The notes under the pieces were generated by a model, which made no database searches, was not told the origin of the DNA, and saw only the letters and a list, made by a program, of their open reading frames with translations. This document shows positions 28,695 through 38,547 of a DNA stretch of 64,000 nt, piece by piece (within the stretch, counting starts at the first letter, position 1; every line of letters begins with the position of its first letter). A program made the position numbers and the translations under genes. The stretch is taken from positions 159,226 to 223,225 of the forward strand of contig LGRX02027794.1 in the NCBI GenBank assembly GCA_001247695.2, given 5' to 3'. Source of the stretch: Cymbomonas tetramitiformis (taxonomy: Eukaryota > Chlorophyta > Pyramimonadophyceae > Pyramimonadales > Pyramimonadaceae).

Positions 28695-28935
28695 TCACGG
28701 GAAGCCCAATCTTGCCACCCCCACTGTAAGGGGGGGGCACAGTGGGTCTCCTGTCTGTCACCCCTCAGCCCGATGTGTCCCCAGTGTCCGTTGTCACGTG
28801 TGTCACGGTGTGCTATAAAACACCTGACTAAGTATTTTATATCATCTTAGTATCCGTGAACACCCGCCCCTGCGAGACTGTTCTGCACACACGCGTTCGA
28901 GTATATATTCAGCCTATATATCTCACTTCTTGTCA
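28695..28935 (+). repeat. 3' LTR of element A
   Basis: 241 bp, nearly identical to the 5' LTR (differences near the start and in GTCACTAG/GTCCCCAG). Preceded by the polypurine-like GGGGTGAGGTGGTG. Confidence 0.85.
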
Positions 28936-28940
28936 ATTTG

Positions 28941-29179
28941 ATTTCACTATCCATAAAAATAAAGACAAAATGATTCTTTGTGATTACCACGAATCCTTTC
29001 ATAGATTGTTACGTGGACATTATTGGCAACAAGGAAATTATGAACACAATGTGGATGATACAAGTGTGCTCCATTATATTGGTGCCAAAATGCCTTTGCT
29101 CCAAAGATTGTGCTATATGAATAACATAAAGCCACATAAAACAAGAATAGGTACGATTCAATTACTTATGCAACTTTAA
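28941..29179 (+). pseudogene. SAP-like small viral protein, 3' part
   Basis: It continues the frame of 26258-26399 (the last shared codon spans the ATTTG duplication) and ends with TAA at 29177-29179. The end (LLQRLCYMNNIKPHKTRIGT and following) matches the C-terminus of the PLV-2 protein at 35237-35899 (LKHMCIRNNINVKGLTKREL) in spacing and helix pattern. This is a SAP-like helix-extended-helix, often a DNA-binding module. The whole gene is a shorter homolog of that PLV-2 gene. Confidence 0.55.
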
Positions 29180-29215
29180 TTAAATAATCTAAGAACAGTT
29201 TATAATATACCCATT

Positions 29216-29401
29216 CTATACATTTGAATTAGAATCAGTATTAACTAAATCTCTTTGACATTTCCAACAAGGAGTTTCTATATACTTACATCGACTCATT
29301 CTTATGCCGGCAAATATACTCGCAATAATCATCACCATTACATTTCCGAACGTTTGAAAATCGCAAGAGTTGTTGAGTATGTCCATATTATAGGCTAACA
29401 A
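29216..29401 (-). CDS. Small membrane protein with CxxC
   Basis: 61 residues (or 56 from the Met at 29386). One hydrophobic segment (GNVMVMIIASIFAGI) is followed by basic residues and a CWKC pair. It is likely a single-pass membrane protein; the function is unknown. It is the last of three closely packed minus-strand genes (29808 to 29216). Confidence 0.5.
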   Translation of the reverse strand: MLAYNMDILNNSCDFQTFGNVMVMIIASIFAGIRMSRCKYIETPCWKCQRDLVNTDSNSNV

Positions 29402-29405
29402 ATAA

Positions 29406-29501
29406 TTATTTAGAACGTTTGTGGTAGGACGGTTTAGGCCATAACATATTTTTATATAACTTTGTGCTTTTGCGCTTTTTTCTACATTTATTGCAAACCA
29501 T
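29406..29501 (-). CDS. Tiny basic CxxC protein
   Basis: 31 residues from ATG at 29499-29501, starting MVCNKCRKKRKS and strongly basic. A longer frame upstream has no better start. It sits 4 bp before the next gene's start and 31 bp after the stop of the MTRAEW gene, consistent with a packed viral operon-like set. The function is unknown; evidence is position and composition only. Confidence 0.35.
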   Translation of the reverse strand: MVCNKCRKKRKSTKLYKNMLWPKPSYHKRSK

Positions 29502-29532
29502 CTTGTTATATATTATATTCGCACAAAAAAAA

Positions 29533-29808
29533 TTAAAGTATAGAATCTCTGATTCTTTTTGCAATTTGCATTTGTTGTTTGATATATGGACGTGCTTCAA
29601 GCGAATATATTGTCTTAGCCACGGCTTTGGCTTGGGCATTCGGCATAGTGGCATAATCTGGTCGTAAAGGCGCTTTAATCTTGTTTATTTGAGTCTTTTT
29701 AACTTTGATTGGTTTCGGTTTAATCAGTGTTGAACGCTTTTGTTGCTTACTTTCTTTATACTCTTTAGCACACGAGCGTAGTTTTGCATTCCACTCAGCT
29801 CTTGTCAT
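29533..29808 (-). CDS. Conserved small basic PLV protein (MTRAEW family)
   Basis: 91 residues starting MTRAEWNAKLRSCAKEYKES. The PLV-2 protein at 36144-36356 starts MTRAEWNETLKKCAKEYHSK, so it is a family shared by both elements. The rest is rich in Lys/Arg and Pro/Lys, compatible with DNA or virion-core binding. An AT-rich TATAATATATA promoter-like stretch is shared with the divergent gene at 29841. Confidence 0.6.
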   Translation of the reverse strand: MTRAEWNAKLRSCAKEYKESKQQKRSTLIKPKPIKVKKTQINKIKAPLRPDYATMPNAQAKAVAKTIYSLEARPYIKQQMQIAKRIRDSIL

Positions 29809-29840
29809 TTATAATATATATATAATATAATAATAATAAT

Positions 29841-30713
29841 ATGCAACGTTCAACATTAACCAAACAAAAAAATGCTGCTCTATGTAAGCAAATGGAAGCA
29901 GCGGCATTCGGTCTTACTCCCGTAAGTTACGAAAAAATGATGAAAGAAACACAAAAATTTGCCAAAAAGTCGGGTGGGTATAGTTCATCGATACCTAATT
30001 TCAACGATGTAATATTTATTAACGGTAAACCAATCATAGATTATGCAGAAGTGAAATTCAATCCACTATTGGAAAACAACAAACATTTTGTCTTAAACAA
30101 GATTGACAATATGTCGCCAATAGAACGTCAAGCATTATTTGAAGATTTCAAAGGGAAAGCAGAATTGAGAAATTTGGACGCAATAGAAAAAGTAATTACA
30201 ACGCCATCAAATGGTAGAAGTTGGATTAAGCAACACGGCTTTGAAGACGAGTTTCGAAAATTTTTAAAGATGTCACCTGATTTTCAAGCATTATATGAGC
30301 CATCTAAAGTGTCCACCCGATCGTCGTCATCAAGTCCCGGCATAATGAAAAAATCGGGAAAAGGAATTACGGACCAATTGCAACTCGATGCGATAATTTC
30401 ATTTGCGGCTCAACATACCGACCTTCTCAATCAAGGCGTTGTTCATTTTCAACATCCAATTGTGTCCGCTTATGGTTTATCTGGCGATGCCGACAGTGCT
30501 CAATTTACCGATTTTCTAAAATCTGAGGCAATGTTAAATAGAGCAATGCCCGAAAGGCGATATCAAATCAAACCTATGAGTAGTGGCACCGTAAATTATC
30601 CATCCGTGTCAACATTTATACCTCCTTATAGTGGTTATCCGTCAACGTCTAGCTCTCCCGGAAATTCGTCGGTGTATTCTATGTCGTCAATGATACAACC
30701 ACCAACTCCGTAA
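29841..30713 (+). CDS. Viral protein of unknown function, 290 aa
   Basis: Intact 290-residue ORF, ATG at 29841 after AT-rich TATAATATAATAATAATA. The N-terminal two thirds are helical and charged (for example FNPLLENNKHFVLNKIDN). The C-terminal 60 residues are Ser/Pro/Tyr-rich and look disordered. I recognise no domain. Its promoter type and position before the lipase suggest a late, virion-related gene; that is inference. Confidence 0.55.
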   Translation: MQRSTLTKQKNAALCKQMEAAAFGLTPVSYEKMMKETQKFAKKSGGYSSSIPNFNDVIFINGKPIIDYAEVKFNPLLENNKHFVLNKIDNMSPIERQALFEDFKGKAELRNLDAIEKVITTPSNGRSWIKQHGFEDEFRKFLKMSPDFQALYEPSKVSTRSSSSSPGIMKKSGKGITDQLQLDAIISFAAQHTDLLNQGVVHFQHPIVSAYGLSGDADSAQFTDFLKSEAMLNRAMPERRYQIKPMSSGTVNYPSVSTFIPPYSGYPSTSSSPGNSSVYSMSSMIQPPTP

Positions 30714-30746
30714 TCGTATGAATTATCTACAAATACTATAATAAGA

Positions 30747-32280
30747 ATGACAAGCTGTTATGAAAATCCCGACCAAGGTAAATGTCAAAAATCATTTGGC
30801 GCTTTTAATTATCGAACATTGGATAATACATTTGTGTCCAAAACGAAAAGAAATGCAGAAAATGAGATTACAAAGCAAAGACCTGAAATAACTATTACCA
30901 GAAACAAAAGTAAAGATGTCCGAGTCGTGCCCGGAATCACTAATAAGCCAAAATATGACATAGATACCTTAAAGCCGATAACCTCGACACGTTTGAGTAA
31001 AGTAGATAAAGCTCACAATCAATTTCTAAAAACAAAATACGGCAAATTGCTTGAGGAAATGACAAAAGAAACCTCGTTAGGTCAACGTATTATAGGCAAA
31101 AACACTATCACTACTGTAAAGATGACGAGAGGATGGCTCAAATGGCTAGAGCGAGTGAGCTTTCGTATGCATATGCATTTAAGAAGGAAAGCCCACAACG
31201 TTTTCAAAATGCAATGTTGGATTTGCCGAGTTACAACTTGGATAAAGACTTGTCGGATAGAAATGCGATTGTTTTAAAACACAAGTTAAGAGATGAGGTT
31301 GTTATTGCACAACGAGGAAGTGATGTGTCGGGTTTAAAAGATGCCGATGTCTTGATCAGTGACCCACAACGTATCCCGTTAGCATACGAGGATTGGTTCG
31401 ATGTGAATCTAAAAACTCTTATCGGAAAACAACGAGAAACGGGTAGATATAAGCAAGCTGAGAGTCGTTTAATATATGTATTAAATGCATATCCAACTAG
31501 CAATGTGGCGTTAACGGGGCATAGCTTAGGCGGCGGTGTACAAAATTATCTAATGGAAAAGTATGCATCTAAAGAATCTAGAATAAAAGAGGCTCGTTTA
31601 TTCAATCCCGCAATAAACCCATTTCAAAAACCTGTGGGTAACGTTCCAAATGATAGAATTCATAACATATACGGCGTCGAAGGTGACTTGGTATCAATGG
31701 GCGCAAGACGTTTAAAGCACAAGGGTCTGCTACATATGATGTCAAATATGTCTTACCTAAACCAAGCACGGAAAGTGAAATAAGCGAACTACACGATATC
31801 AACCAATTCTATGCTCCCAAAAACATAGAATCGGAAAGATTGTCGCCGTTAAGAGCTCGCCTCGGCTTGGCAAGAATCGTATCAAAATCCTTAGATGCGG
31901 GTCTTTATGGATTAGCGGTGTATGATGCCTACTATTCAGCCAAAGAAGATGAAAGTCCGCAAGATTATGCAAATCGTGTCTCGGAAGATTTGAATCCCGA
32001 TATCTTAGCAAATATAGACCCAGATTTTAGGTATACATCGAAGAATGCGCCCGATGAGCTTCAAGGTTTTGCAAATTGGTTGTTTTACATTCCACGCAAC
32101 AAAGACAAAAAGAGGCAACGAGCATTTGAAGATAGACATTGGCATTCAAATTATGATTACCAAAAGCAAGGAATTCGTAAAGATGAATATGACGATAACG
32201 TAATTTATGTACACGGCGTCAAATTTGTGGATTCGTCAAAAACGCCAATACCTGCAAATTGTCAGGGTCATGACCGATGA
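30747..32280 (+). pseudogene. Lipase (class 3-like), PLV-1 copy, two frameshifts
   Basis: The gene starts MTSCYENPDQGK (30747). It changes frame near 31125 and again near 31730, and ends at TGA 32278-32280. The middle frame has the nucleophile elbow VALTGHSLGGG (about 31506-31540), typical of class 3 lipases, preceded by an IAQRGS strand. The last frame (VSEDLNPDILANIDPDFRY) matches the C-terminal region of the PLV-2 lipase (ISEDLNPLGLLGVNFDINA). It would hydrolyse lipids, perhaps at virion entry or exit. Each break is a simple shift, so it decayed recently or contains sequencing errors. Confidence 0.75.
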
Positions 32281-32500
32281 CATATGTGGCATACATATCA
32301 TACGTGTCATACCTGTCAGACATGTCATACCATGTCATGCCATGCCATGTCGGTCGTGTCATATATTATTATGACAGTCGGTCGTGTCATATATTATTAT
32401 GACAGTCGGTCGAGTCCTATATTATTATGACAGTCGTCAGTACGGTCGACCATGACTGTACCTGTCGTCAGATGATAATGTCACATCATCTGTCATTATT
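32281..32500. repeat. Tandem repeats at the 3' end of PLV-1
   Basis: A TGTCATAC(A/G)-type array is followed by three copies of a 29-bp unit (GACAGTCGGTCGTGTCATAT ATTATTAT). TGTCATATATTATTATGACA is a near palindrome. It may be the outer repeat of PLV-1, but no matching copy is seen at the left side. Confidence 0.6.
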
Positions 32501-32511
32501 CAAGGAAAGAC

Positions 32512-33257
32512 TTGAATGACCCTGTCATCGAGAGTTCGTATGTCGAACTCGAAGATGGCAAAGCAAGATACACCTTGAATACAAACAAGAACCATCTTGG
32601 CTTTAAGCATGTGCGGAACACGCATGCACAGTATGAACGAACTATTCGTTATCACAATACTGGTCGTTCAACCTACGTCTCGGGTTCACAACCCAATGGC
32701 GGTACTATCTATGATGATAGGAGACGTAAGGTATAAGATGAGGAAGCGTTGGGCTTCAAGCAGATCTTCACTCAGAGACTGCACTCATCACCCGCTATTA
32801 CTTTCACTTGCGTTGCTGTCCAACTTCGCAGTGTTAACTTGTATATTGATAATGTATCAAGGTAAGGTTTGCGCGGAGTCCAAAAATGCAAAAACTTTTC
32901 AAAAATCTTTTATTTGATAAATAGGTTGCCCATAGCACCCTGTACATATTGCGCGCTTCAGGTATCAAATTGATCACGTCAATGAAAAGTTATGGTCGAT
33001 ACCGCTCGGTCACCCCCCATACTTAACCATACTTAAGCGCAAACTTAAATCGCTCATATCTCAAAATCTAGATTTTGAAAAGTTTTTGCATTTTTGGACT
33101 CCGCGCAAACCTTACCTTGATATTCACGGCCTGTTTATCTCGCCGTATCAGATGGTATTCTAAAAACTCGTCAAGGCACGAAAAGAGAACTCAAGTGAGT
33201 GCAGCGTCAGACATAGTATACAGTATATTGTTCGCAGGTTTGCAGGTGGGCGCATAA
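32512..33257 (+). pseudogene. Unidentified ORF fragments interrupted by a MITE
   Basis: Two frames look protein-like: 32512-32736, and one from about 32740 (EEALGFKQIFTQRLHSSP) that reaches the MITE at 32857 and continues in frame after it (FTACLSRRIRWYSKNSS) to TAA at 33255-33257. With the MITE and one TA disregarded that second frame is unbroken. A shift near 32735 would join both. I do not recognise the protein. Confidence 0.3.
32857..33120. mobile_element. MITE with 48-bp perfect TIRs and TA target site (Tc1/mariner type)
   Basis: The first 48 bp (TCAAGGTAAGGTTTGCGCGG...) are repeated exactly in inverted orientation at 33073-33120. TA flanks both sides (32855-32856, 33121-33122). The 264-bp element has no ORF. 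TA target and long TIRs fit a Tc1/mariner-like MITE. Confidence 0.8.
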
Positions 33258-34836
33258 GCGACAGCGCTCGCAGTGATACTGAATATCTGCAAATTGAATA
33301 ATATACGCTCGAATATCGACAGCACACGGATTGCGCGAGGAGATTTTTCATCGCGAACATATTCGCAGCTGACAACATCCGCAGAGAAGTCGTCTTGATT
33401 TTATAAGCGACAAGGTGTGCGCACAGTGTACGGAACGCATGCAAATGATGTCAAAATTCGCAGGAATGTCACAGTATGCGAGATGCAGATGCGCGAACGA
33501 AAAATGATCGTCAGCACATATGATTCACATCAACTGCGACTGGACGCACGAAATTTCGTTTAACAGCGCGCTCGCATTCGTTCATGCGACGTACATCACC
33601 GATCATCAGTATGCGACGTACATCAGCAATCGATTTTCGCAAATGCTCGTATGATGATTTTAGCTCGTCAGTGCGATGTGCACTGATGTAATGCTCGTGT
33701 GCGCGATGTGCACGTCAGCGCGATGTCATGATTCATCTGATGCAATGGACGCACGTTTTTAGGGCGCATGATTCCTAACGCGTCTTTATGCAGCGATGCA
33801 TATAAATGTGTACGCGCGTCAATATCCTCTGCAGAATGATTGTATACTTGCAGGAATGCTTTGGACGCATAATCGTCATACTGCTTTAGACGCATAATCG
33901 TCATACTGCTGTGGACGCATGATCACCATACTGCTGTGGACGCATGATCATCATACTGCTATGGACGCATGGTCACTATACTGCTGTGAATGTATGATCA
34001 CCATGCTGCATCAATTCACACTATGTTCTGATGACTGCATCGATATCTCTAATGCTGATGATTAGAGTACAGCATTTCATACTTATCTGAAGTATAGTGT
34101 GCAAAATGTTTATTTGAGCATACACTAACTTACAGCATATATTACTTGCAGCATCTGAGTATATGTACATCTTATACTGAATGACTGCCACACTGTAAGT
34201 TGTGCATGCATTGGGATAACAGATGTTCTATATGATCCAACTTGATCACGGTAACAGTTGGAATAGATGTGCACAAAGCATTCATTTGCAGTGCATGCTA
34301 ACTATATTAGAACCCATACAGTATAAGGTGCCTGTTCAGTAATCTTAACACAGTAATTAGCTCAATATGACCCGGTGGAGTCGAGATACTCCTCGGACCA
34401 CATATTGTTCTACTGTGGATTACTGAAAGGATACTCACCGGAGCTGTATGTGAAATATACCCAGCAACTCATTTTGTAAATGAGATTATTTTGGAATTAC
34501 AATACTCCTAAGCTTAATATATCATGCTAGATGTATTCAGTGCATGGTATGCTGATAATCCTGCATGATGAACTGTCTGGAAATGTTGTAATGTCCAGAA
34601 GTTATCTTACTGCAAAGTGTGTAAAAGTTAACACACACACACACACACACACTGACAAGAAAGTGCTAATCAGTAAGCACTGCATGCATGCACACACATT
34701 GCATTGTATGTATTAATATTCACTGATTCAAAGTGAATTGATTAACTTAATTATCTATCATGTATATGATAATGTAGATACCACTTTCCAAACACATGTG
34801 CGTGGAAAGTGTCAGCGATTGTGATAGATATGGGAA
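33258..34836. other. Flanking DNA without a gene; several tandem repeats
   Basis: No gene is supported. A 31-bp tandem repeat (TGTGGACGCATGATCA(C/T)CATACTGC) runs from about 33860 to 34010. CGCATG/ATGCGACGT words are dense from 33530 to 33720. An AC dinucleotide run lies at about 34631-34651. The right edge is the PLV-2 target site TGGGAA (34831-34836). Confidence 0.6.
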
Positions 34837-35237
34837 AGTAGTAAGTGTCCGACTATAGGGTACGCTTTTTTATCACTATAAAAACCCTATGAAAACCCTA
34901 TGACATATGTCATAACCCTATGTCATATATGTCATAAGTCATACAAGGAAATGACAAGGGAAAATGACAAGAAAATGACAAGAAAAAATGACAAGAAAAA
35001 TGACAAGTAAAATGACAAGAAAATGACAAGAAAATGACAAGTAAAATGACAAGGAAATATACAATAAATATACAATAAATAATTACGTAATAAATGATAA
35101 ATAAATTACGTAAATAAATGTGTAACAAAATAAGATTTAAATAAGTTCTAAAATAAATTTAAATAAGTTCTTAAATAAATTATATAAATGATGTATATTA
35201 TTACATATATATATTATAAATTGTTCTTAAGTTATTT
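34837..35237 (+). repeat. PLV-2 left terminal inverted repeat
   Basis: About 401 bp, starting AGTAGTAAGTGTCCGAC. The middle has about ten copies of an AAAATGACAAG unit. The inner edge ends exactly at the stop codon of the first gene. It matches the right TIR except for small length changes in the tandem unit. Confidence 0.93.
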
Positions 35238-35899
35238 TATGGAAGTGTCAATAATCTTCTTGCAAGTTCTCTTTTAGTTAAACCTTTAACATTTATATTG
35301 TTTCGTATACACATATGTTTTAAATCATTTTTTGAGCTAAAATTTGGATTACATTGATGTATAATTTTCAAATGACTTTTACCTATTTCTCGCCCATCCA
35401 AATAATTTTCATTCATATTTTCAATAAAATCGTAATACTCTTGTTCGCGTTTATTAGGTGAAAATAATATACAATTCCTCAAAAGAATTGTAGTGGTATT
35501 ACCATTTTTTATAAATTTGTATTCATTATGATTACGAACTCTTCTAGATATCATATTAGAATGGTAATCTTCTAACTTTTCACAAGCCTTTAGGCATACG
35601 TTGTCATTATCATTTTCTTTATAGTTAATGCATCTCATATAATCTCTTGAATAATATTCTTTTTGTTTAATTAGGAATTCATCAAATACATCTTTCATTT
35701 CAAGTTTATATTTTAATTCATATATATGTTCTTGGACATCAAATGGAAGATCATTCCAAGTAGTAGTTTTTGCTTTTACTACTTCTTTACTTTTCTTTTC
35801 TTTTACCAAAAGTTCTTGTAATACTTCTTTCATTTTTTCTTTATGTTGAACTAATGGTAATAACATAAGTAAATAATCATTAGTAGTAATAGTAGTCAT
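35237..35899 (-). CDS. F-box-like / SAP-like viral protein
   Basis: 220 residues. HKEKMKEVLQELL near the start is shared with the PLV-1 gene at 26258-29179. The F-box-like WNDLPFDVQEHIYELKYKLE (about 48-67) is shared with 25580-26029 and 59800-59967. The C-terminal 40 residues (KNDLKHMCIRNNINVKGLTKRELARRL) look like a SAP helix-turn-helix, often DNA-binding. So it combines modules that occur separately in other PLV genes. The promoter word CCGCTTAAAGAG lies about 35 nt before the ATG. The stop codon touches the TIR. Confidence 0.6.
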   Translation of the reverse strand: MTTITTNDYLLMLLPLVQHKEKMKEVLQELLVKEKKSKEVVKAKTTTWNDLPFDVQEHIYELKYKLEMKDVFDEFLIKQKEYYSRDYMRCINYKENDNDNVCLKACEKLEDYHSNMISRRVRNHNEYKFIKNGNTTTILLRNCILFSPNKREQEYYDFIENMNENYLDGREIGKSHLKIIHQCNPNFSSKNDLKHMCIRNNINVKGLTKRELARRLLTLP

Positions 35900-35931
35900 T
35901 GTTCTACCTTATGAAGTCTAACTCTTTAAGC

Positions 35932-35951
35932 GGAAAATTTTCGTTACAAAT
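35932..35951 (-). promoter_or_regulatory. CTTAAAGAG promoter motif, left end of PLV-2
   Basis: On the minus strand: GTAACGAAAATTTTCC, GCTTAAAGAGT, then AGACTTCATAAGGTAGAAC before the ATG. The right-end gene at 59800 has an almost identical 50-bp promoter, so it is duplicated at both ends of the element. Confidence 0.7.
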
Positions 35952-36143
35952 TCTCAATACAAATTCTCAATACAATTCACTCATTATAAAAAAGTCTTTT
36001 GAAAATAAAAGAGTCTTTTAAGAAATGTACAATAAATTTACAATAAGTAAAAATATATTATTAAAGTATATACAAACATTTACTCGCTCATTATAAAAAA
36101 AGTCTTTTGAAAATAAAAGAGTCTTTTTTATGAATACACAAAT
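35952..36143. other. Short AT-rich spacer with duplicated AAAAGTCTTTTGAAAATAAA units
   Basis: Two copies of a unit with AAAAAGTCTTTTGAAAATAA AAGAGTCTTTT lie about 100 bp apart. The same words occur inverted at 59560-59710 near the other end, so the end similarity extends beyond the TIR. Confidence 0.6.
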
Positions 36144-36356
36144 TTATATTACAAGACCAAAAGGAAAGCGAGCACCTCTTTGATTTATTGGACGATTTAC
36201 AATAGGTTTTGAAATTACTTGAGGCTGTGGACTTTGTTTCATAAATTTATTCTTGCTTGATTTCTTTGAATATCTTTTTCTAGGCTGTGTACCCTTTTTA
36301 GAATGATATTCTTTTGCACATTTTTTCAATGTTTCATTCCATTCAGCTCGAGTCAT
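36144..36356 (-). CDS. Conserved small basic PLV protein (MTRAEW family)
   Basis: 70 residues, MTRAEWNETLKKCAKEYHSK then a Lys/Arg/Ser-rich stretch. Homolog of 29533-29808 in PLV-1. The basic composition suggests nucleic-acid binding; the role is unknown. Confidence 0.6.
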   Translation of the reverse strand: MTRAEWNETLKKCAKEYHSKKGTQPRKRYSKKSSKNKFMKQSPQPQVISKPIVNRPINQRGARFPFGLVI

Positions 36357-36380
36357 TTATATATTATTATACATTATTTT

Positions 36381-36560
36381 TTATAATGGTTTACCTCTAC
36401 TTACACGTTGTCCTCTTGTTTGAATAGGACTCATTTCCAAACCCATATATTGAACATCACTCGTATCATCGTCATCATCATTATCATCGTCAGCCGAAGG
36501 TGTTCTATCCTTTTGACCTGAATTAAATAATGCTTGTCTTAAAAAAGGATTTATTGTCAT
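36381..36560 (-). CDS. Small acidic viral protein, 59 aa
   Basis: An intact small ORF from ATG (36558-36560) to TAA (36381-36383). It starts MTINPFLRQALFNSGQKDRT, has an Asp run (DDDNDDDDD), then YMGLEMSPIQTRGQRVSRGK. It sits 6 bp after the stop of the LTR-interrupted gene and 24 bp before the start of the MTRAEW gene on the same strand, typical of compact viral packing. The function is unknown. Confidence 0.5.
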   Translation of the reverse strand: MTINPFLRQALFNSGQKDRTPSADDDNDDDDDTSDVQYMGLEMSPIQTRGQRVSRGKPL

Positions 36561-36566
36561 TCTTTT

Positions 36567-36747
36567 TTATGGTCCAGATTCTTCTTGATTTATTGGAGTT
36601 CCTTTTTCCAAACTTTGTAAAAAGTCTTCTTCTTCTTGAAATTCAGATTCAGGAGTTCTTATTGGAGTTTCTTGGTTAGATTCACTTAAATCAGCTAAAA
36701 CTCTTAAATTGTCACCCCTTGTATTTTTTGAAGGAATAAATACATTT
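36567..36747 (-). pseudogene. Viral gene interrupted by LTR element B, 3' part
   Basis: The frame continues from 38548-38782: with the retrotransposon and one CATTT copy disregarded, codons run on as ...DVNVFIPSKN... to TAA at 36567-36569. The tail is acidic (SEFQEEEDFLQSLEKGTP). Total length is about 137 residues. The family is not recognised. Confidence 0.55.
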
Positions 36748-37000
36748 TGATAGAAAGGGTGATATGAGGGTATATATATAATGGATATATATACGCAATA
36801 AAGTCACAGAATCACACAGTGCCGGGTGCTCGGAAACGGAATAGCATAAAACTGGTAAGACATACAAACGGACTGTCTAACTAGAGAAGGCTAAAGTGAC
36901 GGAGACACGGTCACGTGTGACACATGCCACACACAGTGAGGGGTGACGCAAAGGAGAAGCAGGCCCCCATACAGTGGGGGGGAGATCGGCTTCCCCGTGA
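36748..37000 (-). repeat. LTR of element B (3' LTR in element sense)
   Basis: 253 bp, identical to 38295-38547; preceded in element sense by the polypurine-like GGGGTGAGGTGGTG. Confidence 0.88.
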
Positions 37001-38294
37001 CACCACCTCACCCCGAAGGTGTGAGTGGCAATCCCAGAGCAAGCCAACCCTAAAACCTAAACCCAATGTTACTTAATGTCAGAGTTCAACAAAGGGCCCA
37101 TTGCGGTCAGCTGACAGCTGGCAAGATGCGGATAAACTCTGTAAGCTAATTGCGGCTAAGTCTAGAATTGGTTGGCTGCAGTTGGTTGCGTGTGATCGTG
37201 CTTCCACTGAGCGGTGGCGGCGGTGTTCTCGAAGATGTCGAGGGGCATCCAGGCGACAACTTAACCAACCCCTGTGCGGTGCCAAAGCCAAAAGTAGCCT
37301 GGCACCACCAGAGCGAATGCGTCGATGAGAAGGGGTTGGGGAGGTGGAAGGTGAAAAATGCGGTAAGGGGGCGCGATCGAGCGCATTGGGAATGGCTCGA
37401 AAGGAGTGATGGTGAGGGGCGAAGTGGGCGTGGCAACATCACCACACACCACTAGATGGTGAACAGGTGGGGTGCAAGGCGAGGGCGAAGGGAGTGGAGG
37501 GACGAAGTCGAAGGAGTCAAAGCACTCGTTGTCGATGGCGAACGCGATGGACTCGAGTTTGGTGCTTGGTGCGTAAGCACCACCAAGCACCACCAGACCA
37601 CAACCAAAGGGGAGATGTTCTCGTCGAAGCGAGTCCAGGGCAGACCGAATTGCGGCCATACGCGTACGCTGGTGCAGCGAGGCCATGATCCCAGCGGCTG
37701 CAAAATCTGGAAGGCGCGTCGATAGGGTTTCGAGGCGTAAACGTAATTCCTCGAAAAATTAATCAAATCAAGCGATGGAGAAGTCAAATTGGGCCAGTTT
37801 TTGACGAGGAACACGGTGGTCACGTCAAAAATGCCGTAAGGCAAGTCAGTTTTCCGGCAGCAGAGGCGCTGCTGGCCAGAGCGTTGAAGGACGTCGAAGG
37901 AAGTAGCCGGCCAAGGTGAAGGAATAAGAAGGAAAGAGGGAATTTTGGCCGAGGGAGATCGTGTAAAACCAATCACAGACGGTAGGAAACACACGAAGTC
38001 GGACAAGGAAGTCGGGATGAGGTAGTTGCTCTCAAACCGAAGTAAGTCCGAAGGAATTAGCCGGCCATGGTGAAGGAACAAGAGGGAAAGAAGGAAGTTT
38101 GGCCGAAGGAAATCGTGGAGAACCAATCTCGTTGACGGTAGGCAGCCCACGATGTGAAATAAGGAAATCGGTTGCGTTCAATGCGCTCAAACCGGAAGGA
38201 ACTTTAGAGTGAGAGGGAACTTTAGAATTGGCGAATAGCCAAAGCGAGCCGATGCCTACCGAAACACCACTTAGCGTGAAGTGGGTCGATAACC

Positions 38295-38547
38295 TGATAG
38301 AAAGGGTGATATGAGGGTATATATATAATGGATATATATACGCAATAAAGTCACAGAATCACACAGTGCCGGGTGCTCGGAAACGGAATAGCATAAAACT
38401 GGTAAGACATACAAACGGACTGTCTAACTAGAGAAGGCTAAAGTGACGGAGACACGGTCACGTGTGACACATGCCACACACAGTGAGGGGTGACGCAAAG
38501 GAGAAGCAGGCCCCCATACAGTGGGGGGGAGATCGGCTTCCCCGTGA
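38295..38547 (-). repeat. LTR of element B (5' LTR in element sense)
   Basis: 253 bp, identical to the other LTR; followed in element sense by the putative primer-binding site GGTTATCGACCC. Confidence 0.88.

Larger units (their letters stand above)
26400..28935 (+). mobile_element. LTR retrotransposon A, non-autonomous, gag only (TR-GAG type)
   Basis: Direct repeats 26400-26640 and 28695-28935 (241 bp each, about 3 differences) begin TCACGGG and end TTGTCA. The target duplication is ATTTG (26395-26399 and 28936-28940). GGTTATCGGATCCCACCACT follows the 5' LTR, as a likely primer-binding site. The purine-rich GGGGTGAGGTGGTG precedes the 3' LTR. The interior has gag-like frames only; there is no protease, reverse transcriptase, RNase H or integrase. 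It must be moved by a related autonomous element. Each LTR has a TATA-like GCTATAAAA. It is a relative of element B (36748-38547). Confidence 0.85.
21715..32480. mobile_element. PLV-1: defective integrated Polinton-like virus with a tyrosine-recombinase-like gene
   Basis: The borders are approximate. Viral markers are an MCP remnant, a C5 methyltransferase, a lipase and several small proteins with homologs in PLV-2 (34837-60602), plus the same promoter motif. It lacks a DNA polymerase, packaging ATPase and full capsid set, and three genes have frameshifts. An LTR retrotransposon interrupts one gene. A 29-bp tandem repeat (GACAGTCGGTCGTGTCATAT) at about 32370-32440 follows the last gene. No terminal inverted repeat was found, in contrast to PLV-2. 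It may be a genome decayed in place or a fragment. Confidence 0.7.
36748..38547 (-). mobile_element. LTR retrotransposon B, non-autonomous, no gag (TRIM type)
   Basis: 1,800 bp. The LTRs, 36748-37000 and 38295-38547, are 253 bp each and identical as far as I can read, so the insertion is very recent. The target duplication is CATTT (36743-36747, 38548-38552). In element sense (minus strand) the LTR starts TCACGGGG and ends CTATCA. The primer-binding-like GGTTATCGACCCACTT follows, and GGGGTGAGGTGGTG precedes the 3' LTR, as in element A. The interior holds a duplicated block of about 150 bp (near 37880-38130) and no gag or pol. Confidence 0.88.

Noticed and set aside
34910..35128. Hydrophobic ORF in the TIR (also 60313-60507)
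   Set aside because: It is a translation of the ATGACAAG tandem units; it occurs in both TIRs only because they are copies of each other.
37452..38150. ORF of 232 aa inside LTR element B as a gag gene
   Set aside because: It covers a duplicated non-coding block, has no Gag-like features, and equally long frames exist on the other strand.
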